64,000 nt of DNA from Streptomyces cylindrosporus (GCF_022698165.1 NZ_JALDAY010000003.1:186001-250000), one strand, 5' to 3'. Shown: positions 1-10,926, counted from the first letter of the stretch. Numbers and translations are program-made. Notes: generated by a model from the sequence alone, not told the origin.

Positions 1-1908
<1,908 letters not shown>

Positions 1909-1913
1909 GTGAC

Positions 1914-3074
1914 ATGGTCCTGAGGGCCCCCGCGGCCGACCGGCTCTTCAGCCGGTCGGCCGCGGTCGCGTCCTGCGTCGGTTTCGTCCTGATCGGCATG
2001 CTCCAGGCGCTCTACGGCCCCGCGGTGCCGGGCCTGCGCGCGGAGTTCGGCCTGTCCCCGTCGGGCGCGGGCCTCGGCCTGAGCCTGCACTTCACGGGTG
2101 GTGTCGCGGGCGTGCTCGCCTTCAACGCCATCCACTCCCGAATAAGCAACCGGGCGCTGCTGGCGGCGAGTTACGCGCTGATGGCGCTCGGCGGCGCGGG
2201 CTTCGCACTCGCGCCGAACTGGCCGCTCGCGCTGGCCGCAGCCTTCCTGGCCGGCCTCGGCTTCGGCGGCATCGACTACGGCCTCAACCAGCTGTTCGCG
2301 GCGGGCTTCGGCGACCGCTCGACGGCCATGCTGAACGTCCTCAACGCCCACTTCGGCATCGGCGCGGTGCTCGGCCCGGCGGTGGTGGCCTGGCTGGGCC
2401 CGGACGAGTACGCGTACGCCTTCGGGGCCTGTGCGGCGCTGGCGGCGGCGCTGGTGGTCCTGGGCTCAAGCGGCGTACGGACCAAGCCCGTCGAGGATCC
2501 GCCGGAGAAGGCGACCGGCTCCTTGGGCCTCCCCCGCATCCTCGTCGGCTTCCTCGTCCTGTACATCCTGAACGTCGGCGTGGAAGCGGGTGTGGGCGGC
2601 TGGGAGCCCACCCATCTGGAGACCGTCGGCTACACCGCGACCGTGGCCGCCTCTGCGACCTCCGTGTACTGGCTGATGATGACGGCGGGGCGTTTCCTCG
2701 TCGTACCGATCACTCTGAAGTACTCCCCCGAGCGCATCCTGACGATCTGCGCGGCCGGCATGACCGTGTGTCTGCTGCTGGCACGTGTAAAAGGAGTGGC
2801 GCCGGTGGCGTACGCCGGTGTTGGGTTGTTCATCGCGCCGGTCTTCCCGACCGGACTGCCCTGGCTGAACAGGGCGCTTCCCCAGGCGAGGCGCGCCGGT
2901 GCCTGGGTCATCGCCGCGTCGATGGTCGGCGGAGTGGCGGCTCCCCCACTGCTGGGGGTGGGCATCGAGGCCTCGGGCATCCACGCGGTCCCCTGGCTGC
3001 TCACCGCGCTCTCCGCCGCCTCGCTCGCGGCGACCGTCTGGTTGATACGACTCACCCGGAGGTATGTCGGTTGA
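1914..3074 (+). CDS. MFS transporter, probable sugar carrier
   Basis: Integral membrane protein of 386 residues with about 12 hydrophobic segments in two six-helix halves split by a hydrophilic stretch near residues 180-200 (charged, VRTKPVEDPPEK). It resembles the FHS-type or fucose-permease-like major facilitator group; the substrate is not readable. The ATG at 1914 begins five bases after the beta-galactosidase stop; an in-frame TTG at 1905 overlapping that stop is an alternative, and neither has a strong ribosome site, which suits translational coupling. The position points to uptake of galactose or a galactoside released by the enzyme upstream (inference). Its stop overlaps the TTG start of the ABC ATPase. 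Confidence 0.82.
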   Translation: MVLRAPAADRLFSRSAAVASCVGFVLIGMLQALYGPAVPGLRAEFGLSPSGAGLGLSLHFTGGVAGVLAFNAIHSRISNRALLAASYALMALGGAGFALAPNWPLALAAAFLAGLGFGGIDYGLNQLFAAGFGDRSTAMLNVLNAHFGIGAVLGPAVVAWLGPDEYAYAFGACAALAAALVVLGSSGVRTKPVEDPPEKATGSLGLPRILVGFLVLYILNVGVEAGVGGWEPTHLETVGYTATVAASATSVYWLMMTAGRFLVVPITLKYSPERILTICAAGMTVCLLLARVKGVAPVAYAGVGLFIAPVFPTGLPWLNRALPQARRAGAWVIAASMVGGVAAPPLLGVGIEASGIHAVPWLLTALSAASLAATVWLIRLTRRYVG

Positions 3075-4081
3075 TCGGCAGCATCGAGGTCCGCGGTCTG
3101 TCGCGCACCTTTCACACCACGGTCCGCCGTCCCGGTTTCGCCGGTGCGCTGCGTTCCCTCGTCAACCCGGAGCGGTCGGTCAAGCACGCCGTCTCCGACA
3201 TCAGCTTCGACGTGGCGTCGGGTGAACTCCTCGCCCTGCTGGGCCCGAACGGCGCAGGCAAGTCCACCACCATCAAGATGCTCACCGGCATCCTCACGCC
3301 GACCTCGGGCGAGGCCCGGGTGGCGGGCGTGGTGCCGTACCAGGACCGGGAGCGCAACGCCCGTAACATCGGCGCGGTGTTCGGGCAGCGCACCCAGCTG
3401 TGGTGGGACCTGCCGGTGCGGGAGTCGTTCGCGATCCTGCGGGACATCTACGAGGTGCCCAAGGCCGAACACGCGGCCAGGCTGCGGGAGTTCGACGAGA
3501 TCCTCGAACTGTCCGCGTTCTGGGACACCCGCGTCCGCCATCTCTCCCTCGGCCAGCGGGTGCGCTGCGACCTGGCCGCCGCGCTGCTGCACGACCCGCC
3601 GGTCGTCTTCCTCGACGAGCCGACCATCGGCATGGACGTCGTGGTCAAGGAACAGGTGCGGGAGTTCCTGAGGCACCAGGTCGAACAGCGCGGCCGTACC
3701 GTCCTGTTGACCACCCACGACATGACCGAGGTCGAGCGGCTCGCCGAGCGGGTCGTGCTCATCAACCACGGCCGGCTGGTGCTCGACGGCACGCTCGACG
3801 AGATCCGCCGCAAGTACGGCTCGACCTGGCAGGTACGCGCGACGCTCGCCGACGCGCACACCGCCGTCGTACCGCCGCCGCCGGGGATCGCGCTGCTGCG
3901 GCAGGACGGGCCGCAGGTGGTGTTCGGGCCGGACGGGTCCGGGGCGCCGACGGTCCACCAGGCGTTGAAGGCGGTCATCGAGCGGTACGAGGTGACGGGC
4001 GTCGCCATCGACGAGGCCGACCTGGAGGACGTGATGCGGGCCGCCTACGTCCACGCCGGTCCGGCCGCCGAAGGGGTCTGA
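3071..4081 (+). CDS. ABC-2 type exporter, ATP-binding subunit
   Basis: Energises the two-permease exporter encoded directly downstream. The 336-residue protein has Walker A GPNGAGKST at about 58-66, a Q-loop (GQRTQLWW near 110), the signature region LSLGQRVRCDLAAALL, Walker B VVFLDEPTIGMD and the switch His in LLTTHDMTEVERLAERV. The extended N-terminus (about 40 residues before the core) and a C-terminal domain with a DEADLEDVM segment fit the COG4586 group that pairs with COG4587/COG3694 permeases; such sets are linked to export of cationic or toxic compounds, but this one's substrate is unknown. The start is TTG at 3071, overlapping the MFS stop by four bases (TTGA); no in-frame ATG or GTG lies nearby upstream. 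Confidence 0.9.
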   Translation: MIGSIEVRGLSRTFHTTVRRPGFAGALRSLVNPERSVKHAVSDISFDVASGELLALLGPNGAGKSTTIKMLTGILTPTSGEARVAGVVPYQDRERNARNIGAVFGQRTQLWWDLPVRESFAILRDIYEVPKAEHAARLREFDEILELSAFWDTRVRHLSLGQRVRCDLAAALLHDPPVVFLDEPTIGMDVVVKEQVREFLRHQVEQRGRTVLLTTHDMTEVERLAERVVLINHGRLVLDGTLDEIRRKYGSTWQVRATLADAHTAVVPPPPGIALLRQDGPQVVFGPDGSGAPTVHQALKAVIERYEVTGVAIDEADLEDVMRAAYVHAGPAAEGV

Positions 4082-4082
4082 G

Positions 4083-4886
4083 ATGGCGGTCCTGCACGCC
4101 TGGCGCGCCGCCCGTGTCACCCCGCTCGGCGAACTGCACGCCCCGCCGCGGATGACGGCCGTCCTGATCCGGCTGACCGTCCAGGTGGTGCTGGTCGCGT
4201 CGCTGTGGAGCGGTCTGTACGCGCATTCCGGTCCGACGGCCGGCCTGAGCCGCGAGCAGGCGATCACCTACGCGGTGCTGGCCGTACTCGCCTCCCGGCT
4301 GCGGGAGTTGGACCAGTACGCGGGCCGGGACAGCGTGCTGCAGCACATGCACTTCGGCACCATCGTCTACTGGTACCTGCGCCCGCTGCCGCCCGCCCGC
4401 TACCACGCGCTGCGCGCGCTCGGCGAGCAGGTGTACGGGGCCGCGTGGGCGCTCGCGGGATACGCGGTGTGCCTCGCGGTCGGGGTGGTGGAGCCGCCCA
4501 AGTCGGCTGCCGTGGCAGGGGTGTTCCTCGTCAGTCTGCTGCTCGGCCAGCTGATCCTCTACTTCATCATGCTGCTGATCGACCAGTGGTGTTTCTGGAT
4601 GCTGCGCAACAACTCCGCCGTGCTGATCCTGATCTTCGCGCAGAACCTGCTGTCCGGGGTGTACGCGCCGCTGTGGTTCTTCCCCGACTGGTTCCGCACG
4701 ATGAGCGGCTTCCTGCCCTTCCAGGCGACGCTCAGCGTGCCGCTGTCGCTGTACATCGGCCGGATCCGACTGGCCGACGCAGGCGGGCAGTTGGCGATCC
4801 AGGCGGGGTGGGTCGTCGTGCTCTTCCTCGTCACCCGGTTCCTGTGGCGGCGCGCCGCCCGCCGTGTCGTCTCCCAGGGAGGCTGA
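4083..4886 (+). CDS. ABC-2 type exporter, permease subunit 1
   Basis: Membrane subunit of 267 residues with about six hydrophobic segments, starting one base after the ATPase stop. It has the look of the COG4587 family: an N-terminal amphipathic stretch, a hydrophilic segment around 75-105, and a paired-helix core ending in WRRAARRVVSQGG. Pairing with the next gene suggests a heterodimeric channel with one ATPase type. No substrate-binding protein lies nearby, so export is more likely than import. Confidence 0.85.
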   Translation: MAVLHAWRAARVTPLGELHAPPRMTAVLIRLTVQVVLVASLWSGLYAHSGPTAGLSREQAITYAVLAVLASRLRELDQYAGRDSVLQHMHFGTIVYWYLRPLPPARYHALRALGEQVYGAAWALAGYAVCLAVGVVEPPKSAAVAGVFLVSLLLGQLILYFIMLLIDQWCFWMLRNNSAVLILIFAQNLLSGVYAPLWFFPDWFRTMSGFLPFQATLSVPLSLYIGRIRLADAGGQLAIQAGWVVVLFLVTRFLWRRAARRVVSQGG

Positions 4887-4891
4887 GGCCT

Positions 4892-5692
4892 GTGAACGCC
4901 GTCCGGATCGCCTGGCGCATCACGCGTCTCAACATCCGTGCCCAGATGGAGTACCGGGTCGAGTTCCTGCTGAACATCGCGATCGGCGCGATCTGGCAGG
5001 TTTCGGTGATCGTGTTCGCGACCGTGCTGCTGGCCCGGTTCACCGGCATGGGCGGCTGGGACAGCTCCGACGTGCTGCTGATCCCGGCGACGCGCATGCT
5101 CGCGCACGGCCTGTTCGTGCTGTTCCTGGGCCGGCTGCACGGGGTGGGCCGGTTCATCCAGGAAGGCATCATCGACATCTACCTGGTGCGGCCCCTGCCG
5201 GTCCACCGCCAGGTGCAGCTGCAGTACTTCCCCACCAACGCGATCGGCGACCTCACCGTGGCCGCGGGCCTGATGGCGGGCGCGCTGAGCCGCAGCCAAC
5301 TCGACTGGAACGCGGGCCGGATCACCTACCTCCTCGCCTGCCTCCTCGGCGGCATGCTCCTGGAGGCCGCCCTGTTCACGACCGTCGCCTGCGCCTCGCT
5401 CCGCTTCCCGGCGGCCGACTACTGGGGCCGCTGGCTGGAGGAGCTCCTCGGCACCTTCGGCAGCTACCCACTCAACGTCCTGCCCAAGGCGGTGGGCGGC
5501 CTCCTCACCTTCGGCCTCCCCCTCGCGTTCGTCGCCTACTTCCCGGCCGCGGTCCTCACCGGCCACGGCCACGACACGGGCGTCCCGTACTGGCTGGCGG
5601 CGGCCTCCCCACTGGTCGGACTGCTCGCCTACGCGGCGGCACGACTGCTGTGGCGCTGGAGCCTCGACCACTACACGGGGGTGAACGGATGA
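4892..5692 (+). CDS. ABC-2 type exporter, permease subunit 2
   Basis: Second membrane subunit (266 residues), beginning with GTG at 4892 and five bases after the previous stop, preceded by GGGAGGC. The N-terminus RIAWRITRLNIRAQMEYR followed by about six hydrophobic segments matches the COG3694 type of permease that accompanies COG4586/4587. Its TGA overlaps the ATG of the next MFS gene (ATGA at 5689), so the run from the galactosidase to 6852 looks like one transcription unit. Confidence 0.85.
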   Translation: MNAVRIAWRITRLNIRAQMEYRVEFLLNIAIGAIWQVSVIVFATVLLARFTGMGGWDSSDVLLIPATRMLAHGLFVLFLGRLHGVGRFIQEGIIDIYLVRPLPVHRQVQLQYFPTNAIGDLTVAAGLMAGALSRSQLDWNAGRITYLLACLLGGMLLEAALFTTVACASLRFPAADYWGRWLEELLGTFGSYPLNVLPKAVGGLLTFGLPLAFVAYFPAAVLTGHGHDTGVPYWLAAASPLVGLLAYAAARLLWRWSLDHYTGVNG

Positions 5693-6852
5693 CGGCCCAC
5701 ACGGCCGCATCCGCCGACTTACGCACCCGCCTCGCGGTCCGCCTGGTGTTCGTCGTCCTCGGCGGCACCCAGGGCGGCTGGATGGCCCGGATCCCGGCGA
5801 TCCGGGACCAGGTCGGGGTGGACACGGCCCGCTGGGGACTGCTGAGCAGCTCCTCGGCGGCCGGGGACGTCGTGGCGATCGTCCTGATCACGGTTCTGAT
5901 CGGCCGGGTCAGCAGCCGCCCACTGGCCCTCGCGGGCTCGGCAGTCGTCCTTCTCAACGCGCCGGTGCTCGCCGGGGCCGGGTCCGTCCCGGCCCTGGTG
6001 CTGGGCCTGACGGTGTGGGGAGCCGGGGCGACCTTCCTCGCCACGCCCGTCAACGCGCTCGCGGTGGCGGCGGAGCGTGCCCAGGGCCGCCCCCTGATGT
6101 CCGGCTTCCACGCCTGCTACAGCGTCGGCGTACTGGCGGGCGGCGCGCTGGGCACACTCGCGGCGGCCACGGGCGTCTCACCGGGCGTCCAGATGGCGGC
6201 GAGCAGCGGTGTCCTCGGCGCACTGCTCCTGTTCCTGGGCGCCGGGCTGCCGGAGGAGGCGCCGGTCGCCAAGGAGCAACGACGGCCGGTACGACACCGG
6301 TTCACACCCCAGTTGGTCCTGCTGGGCGGCATCGCCTTCCTGGGCGCCTTCGTCGAAGGGGCCGCGTCCCAGTGGAGTTCGGTGTACGTGGCCGACTACC
6401 TGGACGAGGGCGCGGCGCTCGGCGCGGCGACCTACACGAGCTTCTCGGTGGCGATCCTGGCCTGCCGCCTCCTGGGCGACCGCTTGGTGGCCCGCCTGGG
6501 CCGCAGGGGCTTCCTGCGCGTCTCCCTCCTCACCGTCGCGACGGGCGTCGCCGTAACCGTCGTACACCCCACACTCTGGTCGGCCCTCGCCGGTTTCGTC
6601 ATCACGGGCCTGGGCATCGCCTGCGTACTCCCGGCGGCCATAGCCCTGGCCGGCCGCCAACCGACGGTCCCACCCGGCGAGGCCGTCTCGGTCATCACGA
6701 TCGGCCAGTGGCCGGGCTTCCTGCTGGCGGGGCCGGCGGTGGGGGTGCTCGCGGGGGCGACGAGCTTGCGGACGGCACTCGCGGCGCTGGTGGTGGCGGG
6801 GGCTGCGGGTGCTGTGCTGGCTCGGTGGGTGGTGGTGCCGGGCGGGAGCTGA
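5689..6852 (+). CDS. MFS transporter with early TTA codon
   Basis: A 387-residue major facilitator protein with about 12 membrane segments; VLGGTQGGWMARIPAIRDQ in the first loop resembles the drug or sugar efflux group often annotated as FucP-like or YbjJ-like. It is coupled to the exporter permease by an ATGA overlap. Codon 11 (5719-5721) is TTA, the rare leucine codon read by the developmentally controlled bldA tRNA in Streptomyces, so full expression may be confined to differentiating cells. It converges on the next gene with one base between the stops. Confidence 0.85.
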   Translation: MTAHTAASADLRTRLAVRLVFVVLGGTQGGWMARIPAIRDQVGVDTARWGLLSSSSAAGDVVAIVLITVLIGRVSSRPLALAGSAVVLLNAPVLAGAGSVPALVLGLTVWGAGATFLATPVNALAVAAERAQGRPLMSGFHACYSVGVLAGGALGTLAAATGVSPGVQMAASSGVLGALLLFLGAGLPEEAPVAKEQRRPVRHRFTPQLVLLGGIAFLGAFVEGAASQWSSVYVADYLDEGAALGAATYTSFSVAILACRLLGDRLVARLGRRGFLRVSLLTVATGVAVTVVHPTLWSALAGFVITGLGIACVLPAAIALAGRQPTVPPGEAVSVITIGQWPGFLLAGPAVGVLAGATSLRTALAALVVAGAAGAVLARWVVVPGGS

Positions 6853-6853
6853 G

Positions 6854-8146
6854 TCAGGAAGTGCGGCCCGATCGCCGTATCGGCGTGAACAGCGCCACGA
6901 CCGCGATCAGTACGCAGCAGCCGCCCACGACCAGACCCACCGGTGCTGTGCCCCGTCGCTCCGCCGCCCAGGTCAGGGTCGCCGCGCCGATGGGGGCCGC
7001 CGAGTACTGGAGGGTCCAGAAGGCGGAGGTGACTCGGCCGAGGAGGGGCTCGGGGGTTGTTTCCTGGCGTAGGGACATGGAGCAGGTGCCCGCGATGCCC
7101 ACGCAGGCCAGGAAGGTCGCGCTCAGGGCGGCTACGACAGGGATGTCGTGGGTCCAGCCGAGGCCCGCGAAGGCCAGCCCGCTCACCGCGACCGCCGCGG
7201 GCCAGGTGCGGCCGAAGCCGAGACGGCGGCGGATGCGGGCGACCAGGAGCGAGCCGGCGATCGTGCCGAGCGCGCCGCACGCCATGACCGTGCCGACCGT
7301 GCCGTCGTCGTGGCCGAGGTCGTGCTTGAGGTGGTAGATGACCAGGTCGGTCAGGCCGAGGGTGAGGAAGCTGAAGGCGAAGAGGAGGGCGGTGAGGGAG
7401 CGCAGGATCGGATGGGCGTAGAGGAAGGAGACGCCCGTGCGGAGGTCCTGGCCGAGGGTGGTGCGGCGTCCGGTTTCGTCGGCTTCGTCGGCTTCGTCGG
7501 CCGGGCGGGGGCGGAAGCGGACCAGGAACATGCAGGCCGCCGAGACGGCGAAGCTCGCCGCGTCCACGCCGACGGCCGTGGCCGGGCCCGCCGCCGCGGC
7601 CATCAACCCGGCGCACGCCGGGCCGAGTACACCGGCCGCGGCGGCGGTCGCGTTCAGCCGCCCGTTGGCCTCGGTCAGCTGCTCGGTGCCGACCAGGCCG
7701 CGGACGACGGTGACATACCCGACGGCGAAGAGCATGCCGACGGCCTCGCAGAGCGGAAGCACGACGTACAGCAGCCAGATCCGCGGGCCGAACAGCCACA
7801 CCAGCGGGATCACGCCGTACAGCACCATCCGGCCCAGATCACAGGCGATGAGGAGGCGGCGCCGGTCGGCCCGGTCGACCAGCGCGCCAGCGAAGACCGC
7901 GGCGAGCACGGAGGCCGCCCCGCCGACCGCCGTCAGCAGGCCCATGCGGGCGAGTGAGCCGGTCGCCTGGAGGACGAGGAGGGGCAGGGCGATCAGGGCG
8001 AAGGAGTCACCGAGGACGGAGAGGGTCTGGGCCGTCCAGAAGATGCCGAAGTCCCGTTGCCGCCAGAGGGGTTGGTGGGCGTCGGGTGGGGTGGGGGCAC
8101 GGGTGCGTTCGCCGGGATCGCCGTGCTGTCGCGCCTCATGTGTCAC
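6854..8146 (-). CDS. MFS transporter (EntS/MFS_3-like)
   Basis: A 430-residue carrier with about 12 membrane segments. The N-terminal WRQRDFGIFWTAQTLSVLGDSFALIALPLLVL and the loop DRADRRRLLIACDLGRM are hallmarks of the MFS_3 group that includes enterobactin exporter EntS and macrolide efflux-like proteins; substrate unknown. The start is GTG at 8146, preceded by GAGGGG at good spacing; the frame is open further upstream but lacks a ribosome site. The hydrophilic central loop carries an ADE repeat (near + strand 7470-7500) made by a 9-bp tandem repeat. It lies 100 bp downstream of the frameshifted MFS gene of the same subfamily and may have been co-transcribed with it. Confidence 0.87.
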   Translation of the reverse strand: MTHEARQHGDPGERTRAPTPPDAHQPLWRQRDFGIFWTAQTLSVLGDSFALIALPLLVLQATGSLARMGLLTAVGGAASVLAAVFAGALVDRADRRRLLIACDLGRMVLYGVIPLVWLFGPRIWLLYVVLPLCEAVGMLFAVGYVTVVRGLVGTEQLTEANGRLNATAAAAGVLGPACAGLMAAAAGPATAVGVDAASFAVSAACMFLVRFRPRPADEADEADETGRRTTLGQDLRTGVSFLYAHPILRSLTALLFAFSFLTLGLTDLVIYHLKHDLGHDDGTVGTVMACGALGTIAGSLLVARIRRRLGFGRTWPAAVAVSGLAFAGLGWTHDIPVVAALSATFLACVGIAGTCSMSLRQETTPEPLLGRVTSAFWTLQYSAAPIGAATLTWAAERRGTAPVGLVVGGCCVLIAVVALFTPIRRSGRTS

Positions 8147-8246
8147 GTGGTCCCCTCGTGCCGGTGTCGTTCCACCAGGATGGTTCGGTACGGGGCTCCG
8201 GTCACGCGGTTGTCGACTCGGGCCCGGCAGCCGACGAGCGTCGGCT

Positions 8247-9520
8247 TCACGCGTCCACCAGCAGTTCGGCCGCCGTCCGTATGCGGGGTATCGACGACGG
8301 CAGCAGCCACAGCACCGACAGCGCACCGCCGACTCCCGCTACGACGAAGGTCGTTCGGAGGCCGACCGTTTCCGCGAGTACTCCCCCGATCACGGCCCCG
8401 AGCGGGCGTATGCCGTAGTTGACCGTGCTGTAGGCGCCGGTGACGCGGGCGCGCAGGGCGTCCGGAGTGACCGCGGTCTGCAGGGAGTTGAGGTTGACGT
8501 CGAAGAGCATGACACCGAGGCCGATGAGGAACTGCGCCCCGCCCAGGATGCCGACGCGTGCCCAGACCGGGCCGCCCGCCAGGGCCACGGCGGCGAAGGG
8601 TGCGGGGAAGAGCACGGCGCCGATCACGACACAGCGGCCCGAGCCGATGCTCCGGGCGAGCCACGGGGCGGTCAGTGCGCCGAGGAGGGAGCCGGTGGCG
8701 CCCACTCCGAGGGTCAAACCGATACGCCGGGCGGGAGTTGGAGGATCCGGTCGGCGAACAGCACCACGAGGCCGGTGCCCGTGAGGAGCGTGAAGAAGTT
8801 GAGGGTCGTCGTACAGGCGAGGCCCGCACGCAGCACCGGTTCACGCAGAACGAAGGCAAGTCCCTCACGGGCGCCGCGCAGCAACGGCTCTTTCCGGAGG
8901 CCGTGTTGGGCGGCGAGCGGCGCCGCGTCCAGACGCACCCCGCGAAGCAGCAGTGCCGACGCGAGGAAGGACAGCGCGTCCGCGACGACCGCGACCGGCG
9001 CCGTCAGAACCTGTACCAGTCCGCCGCCCAGCGCCGGACCGGCCACGAACGACGCCGAACGGGCCGTGCCGAACTTGCTGTTGGCCTCGACGTACGCCGA
9101 ACTCGGCACCAGCCGCGCGAAGAAGGGCGACCAGGCGCACCCGGCCAGCACACCGGCGAAGCCGACGCCGAGTGTCACGGCGTACAGCTGGCCGAGGGTG
9201 AGTGTGCCGCAGAGGTAGGCGACGGGGACGGTCAGGAGCACGGCCGCCCGGACGACGTCCGTGGCGATCAACAGCCGCCGTTTGTCAGGGCGTTGGTCCA
9301 CCCACACACCCAACACGGTCGCGAGCAGGTTCGGCGCCCAGGCGAGCGCTGTCAGCCAGGCCACCTGCCCGGCCGAGGCGTGCAGCACCCCTACGGCGAC
9401 CAACGGCACGGCCACCTCGGAGACGCGGTCCCCGAACTGCGAGACGGCACTGCCGGCCCAGCAGCGGACGAAGCGAGGGTCGCGCCACAGCGACGCCGGT
9501 GACCTTCGCGGCCGCCTCAC
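8247..9520 (-). pseudogene. MFS transporter split by a one-base frameshift
   Basis: Together the two frames encode one MFS_3-type carrier. The first frame (from GTG 9520) covers membrane segments 1 to about 8 and ends prematurely in ILQLPPGVSV at the TGA 8714-8716. The other frame (down to 8247) continues at once with IGLTLGVGATGSLLGALTAP and runs to the normal C-terminus. The junction GGC-GT-ATC-GGT-TTG shows that one base is missing between + positions 8724 and 8723, restoring PPGVIGLTLG if added. Either the gene is a recent pseudogene or the assembly has an error here; no slippery heptamer was seen. The GTG overlaps the stop of the ArsR-type gene (GTGA), so it was co-expressed with that regulator. 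Confidence 0.85.
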
Positions 9521-10242
9521 GCGCCGGCGTCCGAACCGTGGGCCGCGCAGCCGTCGGCATTCGAACCATCCGCGAGAGAACCGTCCGCGCCCGGACCATC
9601 CGCGCCAGAACCGCCCGCGCCAGAACTGTCCGCCTCCGGCTCATCCGCCGCCTCGGGCAACAGATACCGCAGCACCCGTACATCCCGCGCACCGTGCGGC
9701 CGTTGCTCCGCCGCGCGTGTCACATACGGCGCGAGCACGGCCTCCATCGCGTCCTCGATCCGGGCGAGTTCCTCGGCCGAGACCACGATCCGGGTGTTGG
9801 CCAGCATGGCGACCCGGCGCCACCGCGGCTCAAGGACCGGCTCGACCTCGGTCGCCCACCGCTCGGGGACCTCCGCGACCTGGGCGAACATCTCCCAGAA
9901 CAGCGCCCGCGCGGCCGACACCCCGTCCTCGTCCTCCGGCATCTCGAACCGGAACCCGCGGCCCACTGCCTCCCACCGCCGCTCCCGCCGATCCGCCGAG
10001 CCCTCTGCATCCCGGACCAGACCGAAACCCGCGAGGTGCCGCAGATGCCAGCTGGCGACGGACGGGGTGGCGCCGACGTGCGGGGAGAGCTGGGTCGCGG
10101 TGGCCGGGCCGTACCGCTGCAGCCGTTCCAGGATGGCGAGCCGCACGGGGTGAGCGAGGGCGCGCATGGCCTTGGGGTCGGTGATCTCGACATCGCCGAG
10201 GTGGTTACGGCGGTTACGAGGGCTGGAGTCGCCGGAATCCAT
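9517..10242 (-). CDS. ArsR/HTH_20-type transcriptional regulator
   Basis: A 241-residue regulator (counted from ATG 10242). A winged helix-turn-helix of the HTH_20 or ArsR type occupies about residues 15-90 (ALAHPVRLAILERL, then ATQLSPHVGATPSVASWHLRHLAGFGLV). A helical middle domain (VSAARALFWEMFAQ onwards, to about 190) resembles helix-turn-helix proteins encoded beside MFS exporters. The C-terminal 35 residues are a low-complexity tail of repeated ADGS/ADGP blocks produced by a 15-bp tandem repeat (9563-9637). A GTG at 10263 is in frame, but it lies inside an operator-like palindrome, and a promoter-like -10 sits just upstream of ATG 10242. It probably represses its own promoter and the carrier genes downstream. 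Confidence 0.83.
   Translation of the reverse strand: MDSGDSSPRNRRNHLGDVEITDPKAMRALAHPVRLAILERLQRYGPATATQLSPHVGATPSVASWHLRHLAGFGLVRDAEGSADRRERRWEAVGRGFRFEMPEDEDGVSAARALFWEMFAQVAEVPERWATEVEPVLEPRWRRVAMLANTRIVVSAEELARIEDAMEAVLAPYVTRAAEQRPHGARDVRVLRYLLPEAADEPEADSSGAGGSGADGPGADGSLADGSNADGCAAHGSDAGA
9563..9637. repeat. 15-bp tandem repeat in the ArsR-type gene, five units
   Basis: Five imperfect copies with a GAACCNTCCGCGNNN pattern on the + strand, in frame with the - strand gene and encoding the alternating Gly-Ala-Asp-Gly-Ser/Pro tail. The copies differ at only a few positions. Such an array can change length by slippage without breaking the frame. Confidence 0.85.
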
Positions 10243-10243
10243 G

Positions 10244-10285
10244 TTGTGAGAGTGTCCTCTCACAACGTATGAGAGTCAACTCTCA
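10244..10285 (-). promoter_or_regulatory. Operator pair overlapping a leaderless-type promoter
   Basis: Two inverted repeats share the form TGAGAG-N4-CTCTCA: one at 10247-10262, extended to 9-bp perfect arms (TTGTGAGAG / CTCTCACAA, 10244-10265), and one at 10270-10285. Their centres are 23 bp apart, about two helical turns. On the - strand a TTGACT hexamer (10274-10279) and a GACACT hexamer (10251-10256) are 17 bp apart and coincide with the second and first palindrome. The -10-like element ends eight bases before ATG 10242. The natural reading is an autorepressed promoter of the ArsR-type gene with transcription starting at or near the start codon. Confidence 0.7.
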
Positions 10286-10349
10286 CATCTGCACGGACGA
10301 GACGGAGAAGACGGACGAATTGGCGAGGCAGACCTCGCCAGGATCCGGC

Positions 10350-10880
10350 TCACTCCAAGGCAGGCAACTCCGCCAGCCCCGTCCCCCGCATGATCCGCTC
10401 GACGGTCTCGCTCAGCCCGCTGTCCGCACCGATCACGCTCTCCACCCCACCGGGCAGCAGGTCCAACGGCCGGTACCAGTCCCGCAGTTCGGCCTCCCCG
10501 AATTCCTTCGCGATGGGCTTGGTGGCGTGACGGGCGAGGGTCTCCTCGAAGGGGACGTCCAGGTAGTAGTGGTACGACGGTCCGCGGTGCTCGGCACGCA
10601 GGCGGGCGAGCATCTCTCCGTAGCGATCGGCGTACAGGACACCCTCGATCACCACGTGATAGCCGGCGTCCAGCGCGTACCGGGCGACCGTGTCGATCAG
10701 GCCGATGTTCGCCGCGCCCGGGCGGTCGCGTTCCCGCAGCACGACCCGGCGCAGATTGTCCTGCCCGACGAGAGCCAACCCTCGGCCGAACTGGTCCCGT
10801 ATACCCGCCGCGACCGACGATTTCCCGGAGGCGCTGTTGCCGCGCAGGACGATCAGTCTGGTCTCTTCGCTGCCCACCAT
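10350..10880 (-). CDS. P-loop kinase-like ATPase (zeta-toxin / Cpt-like fold)
   Basis: A 176-residue protein with Walker A GNSASGKSS close to the N-terminus (about residues 14-22), a hydrophobic strand VVIEGVLYADRYGEML, and YHYYLDVPFEETLARH followed by a short lid. This is the layout of small AAA_33-type kinases related to zeta toxin and chloramphenicol phosphotransferase. The substrate is unknown; many Streptomyces carry such genes as stand-alone units. ATG 10880 is preferred over GTG 10883 because GGTGGGG precedes it. It is divergent from the TetR gene, sharing a 95-bp intergenic region with a strong palindrome, and lies upstream of the ArsR-type unit. Confidence 0.8.
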   Translation of the reverse strand: MVGSEETRLIVLRGNSASGKSSVAAGIRDQFGRGLALVGQDNLRRVVLRERDRPGAANIGLIDTVARYALDAGYHVVIEGVLYADRYGEMLARLRAEHRGPSYHYYLDVPFEETLARHATKPIAKEFGEAELRDWYRPLDLLPGGVESVIGADSGLSETVERIMRGTGLAELPALE

Positions 10881-10926
10881 CACCCCACCAAAATATCGGT
10901 CGCCTTCGACAACCTAGGTGAGTTAG

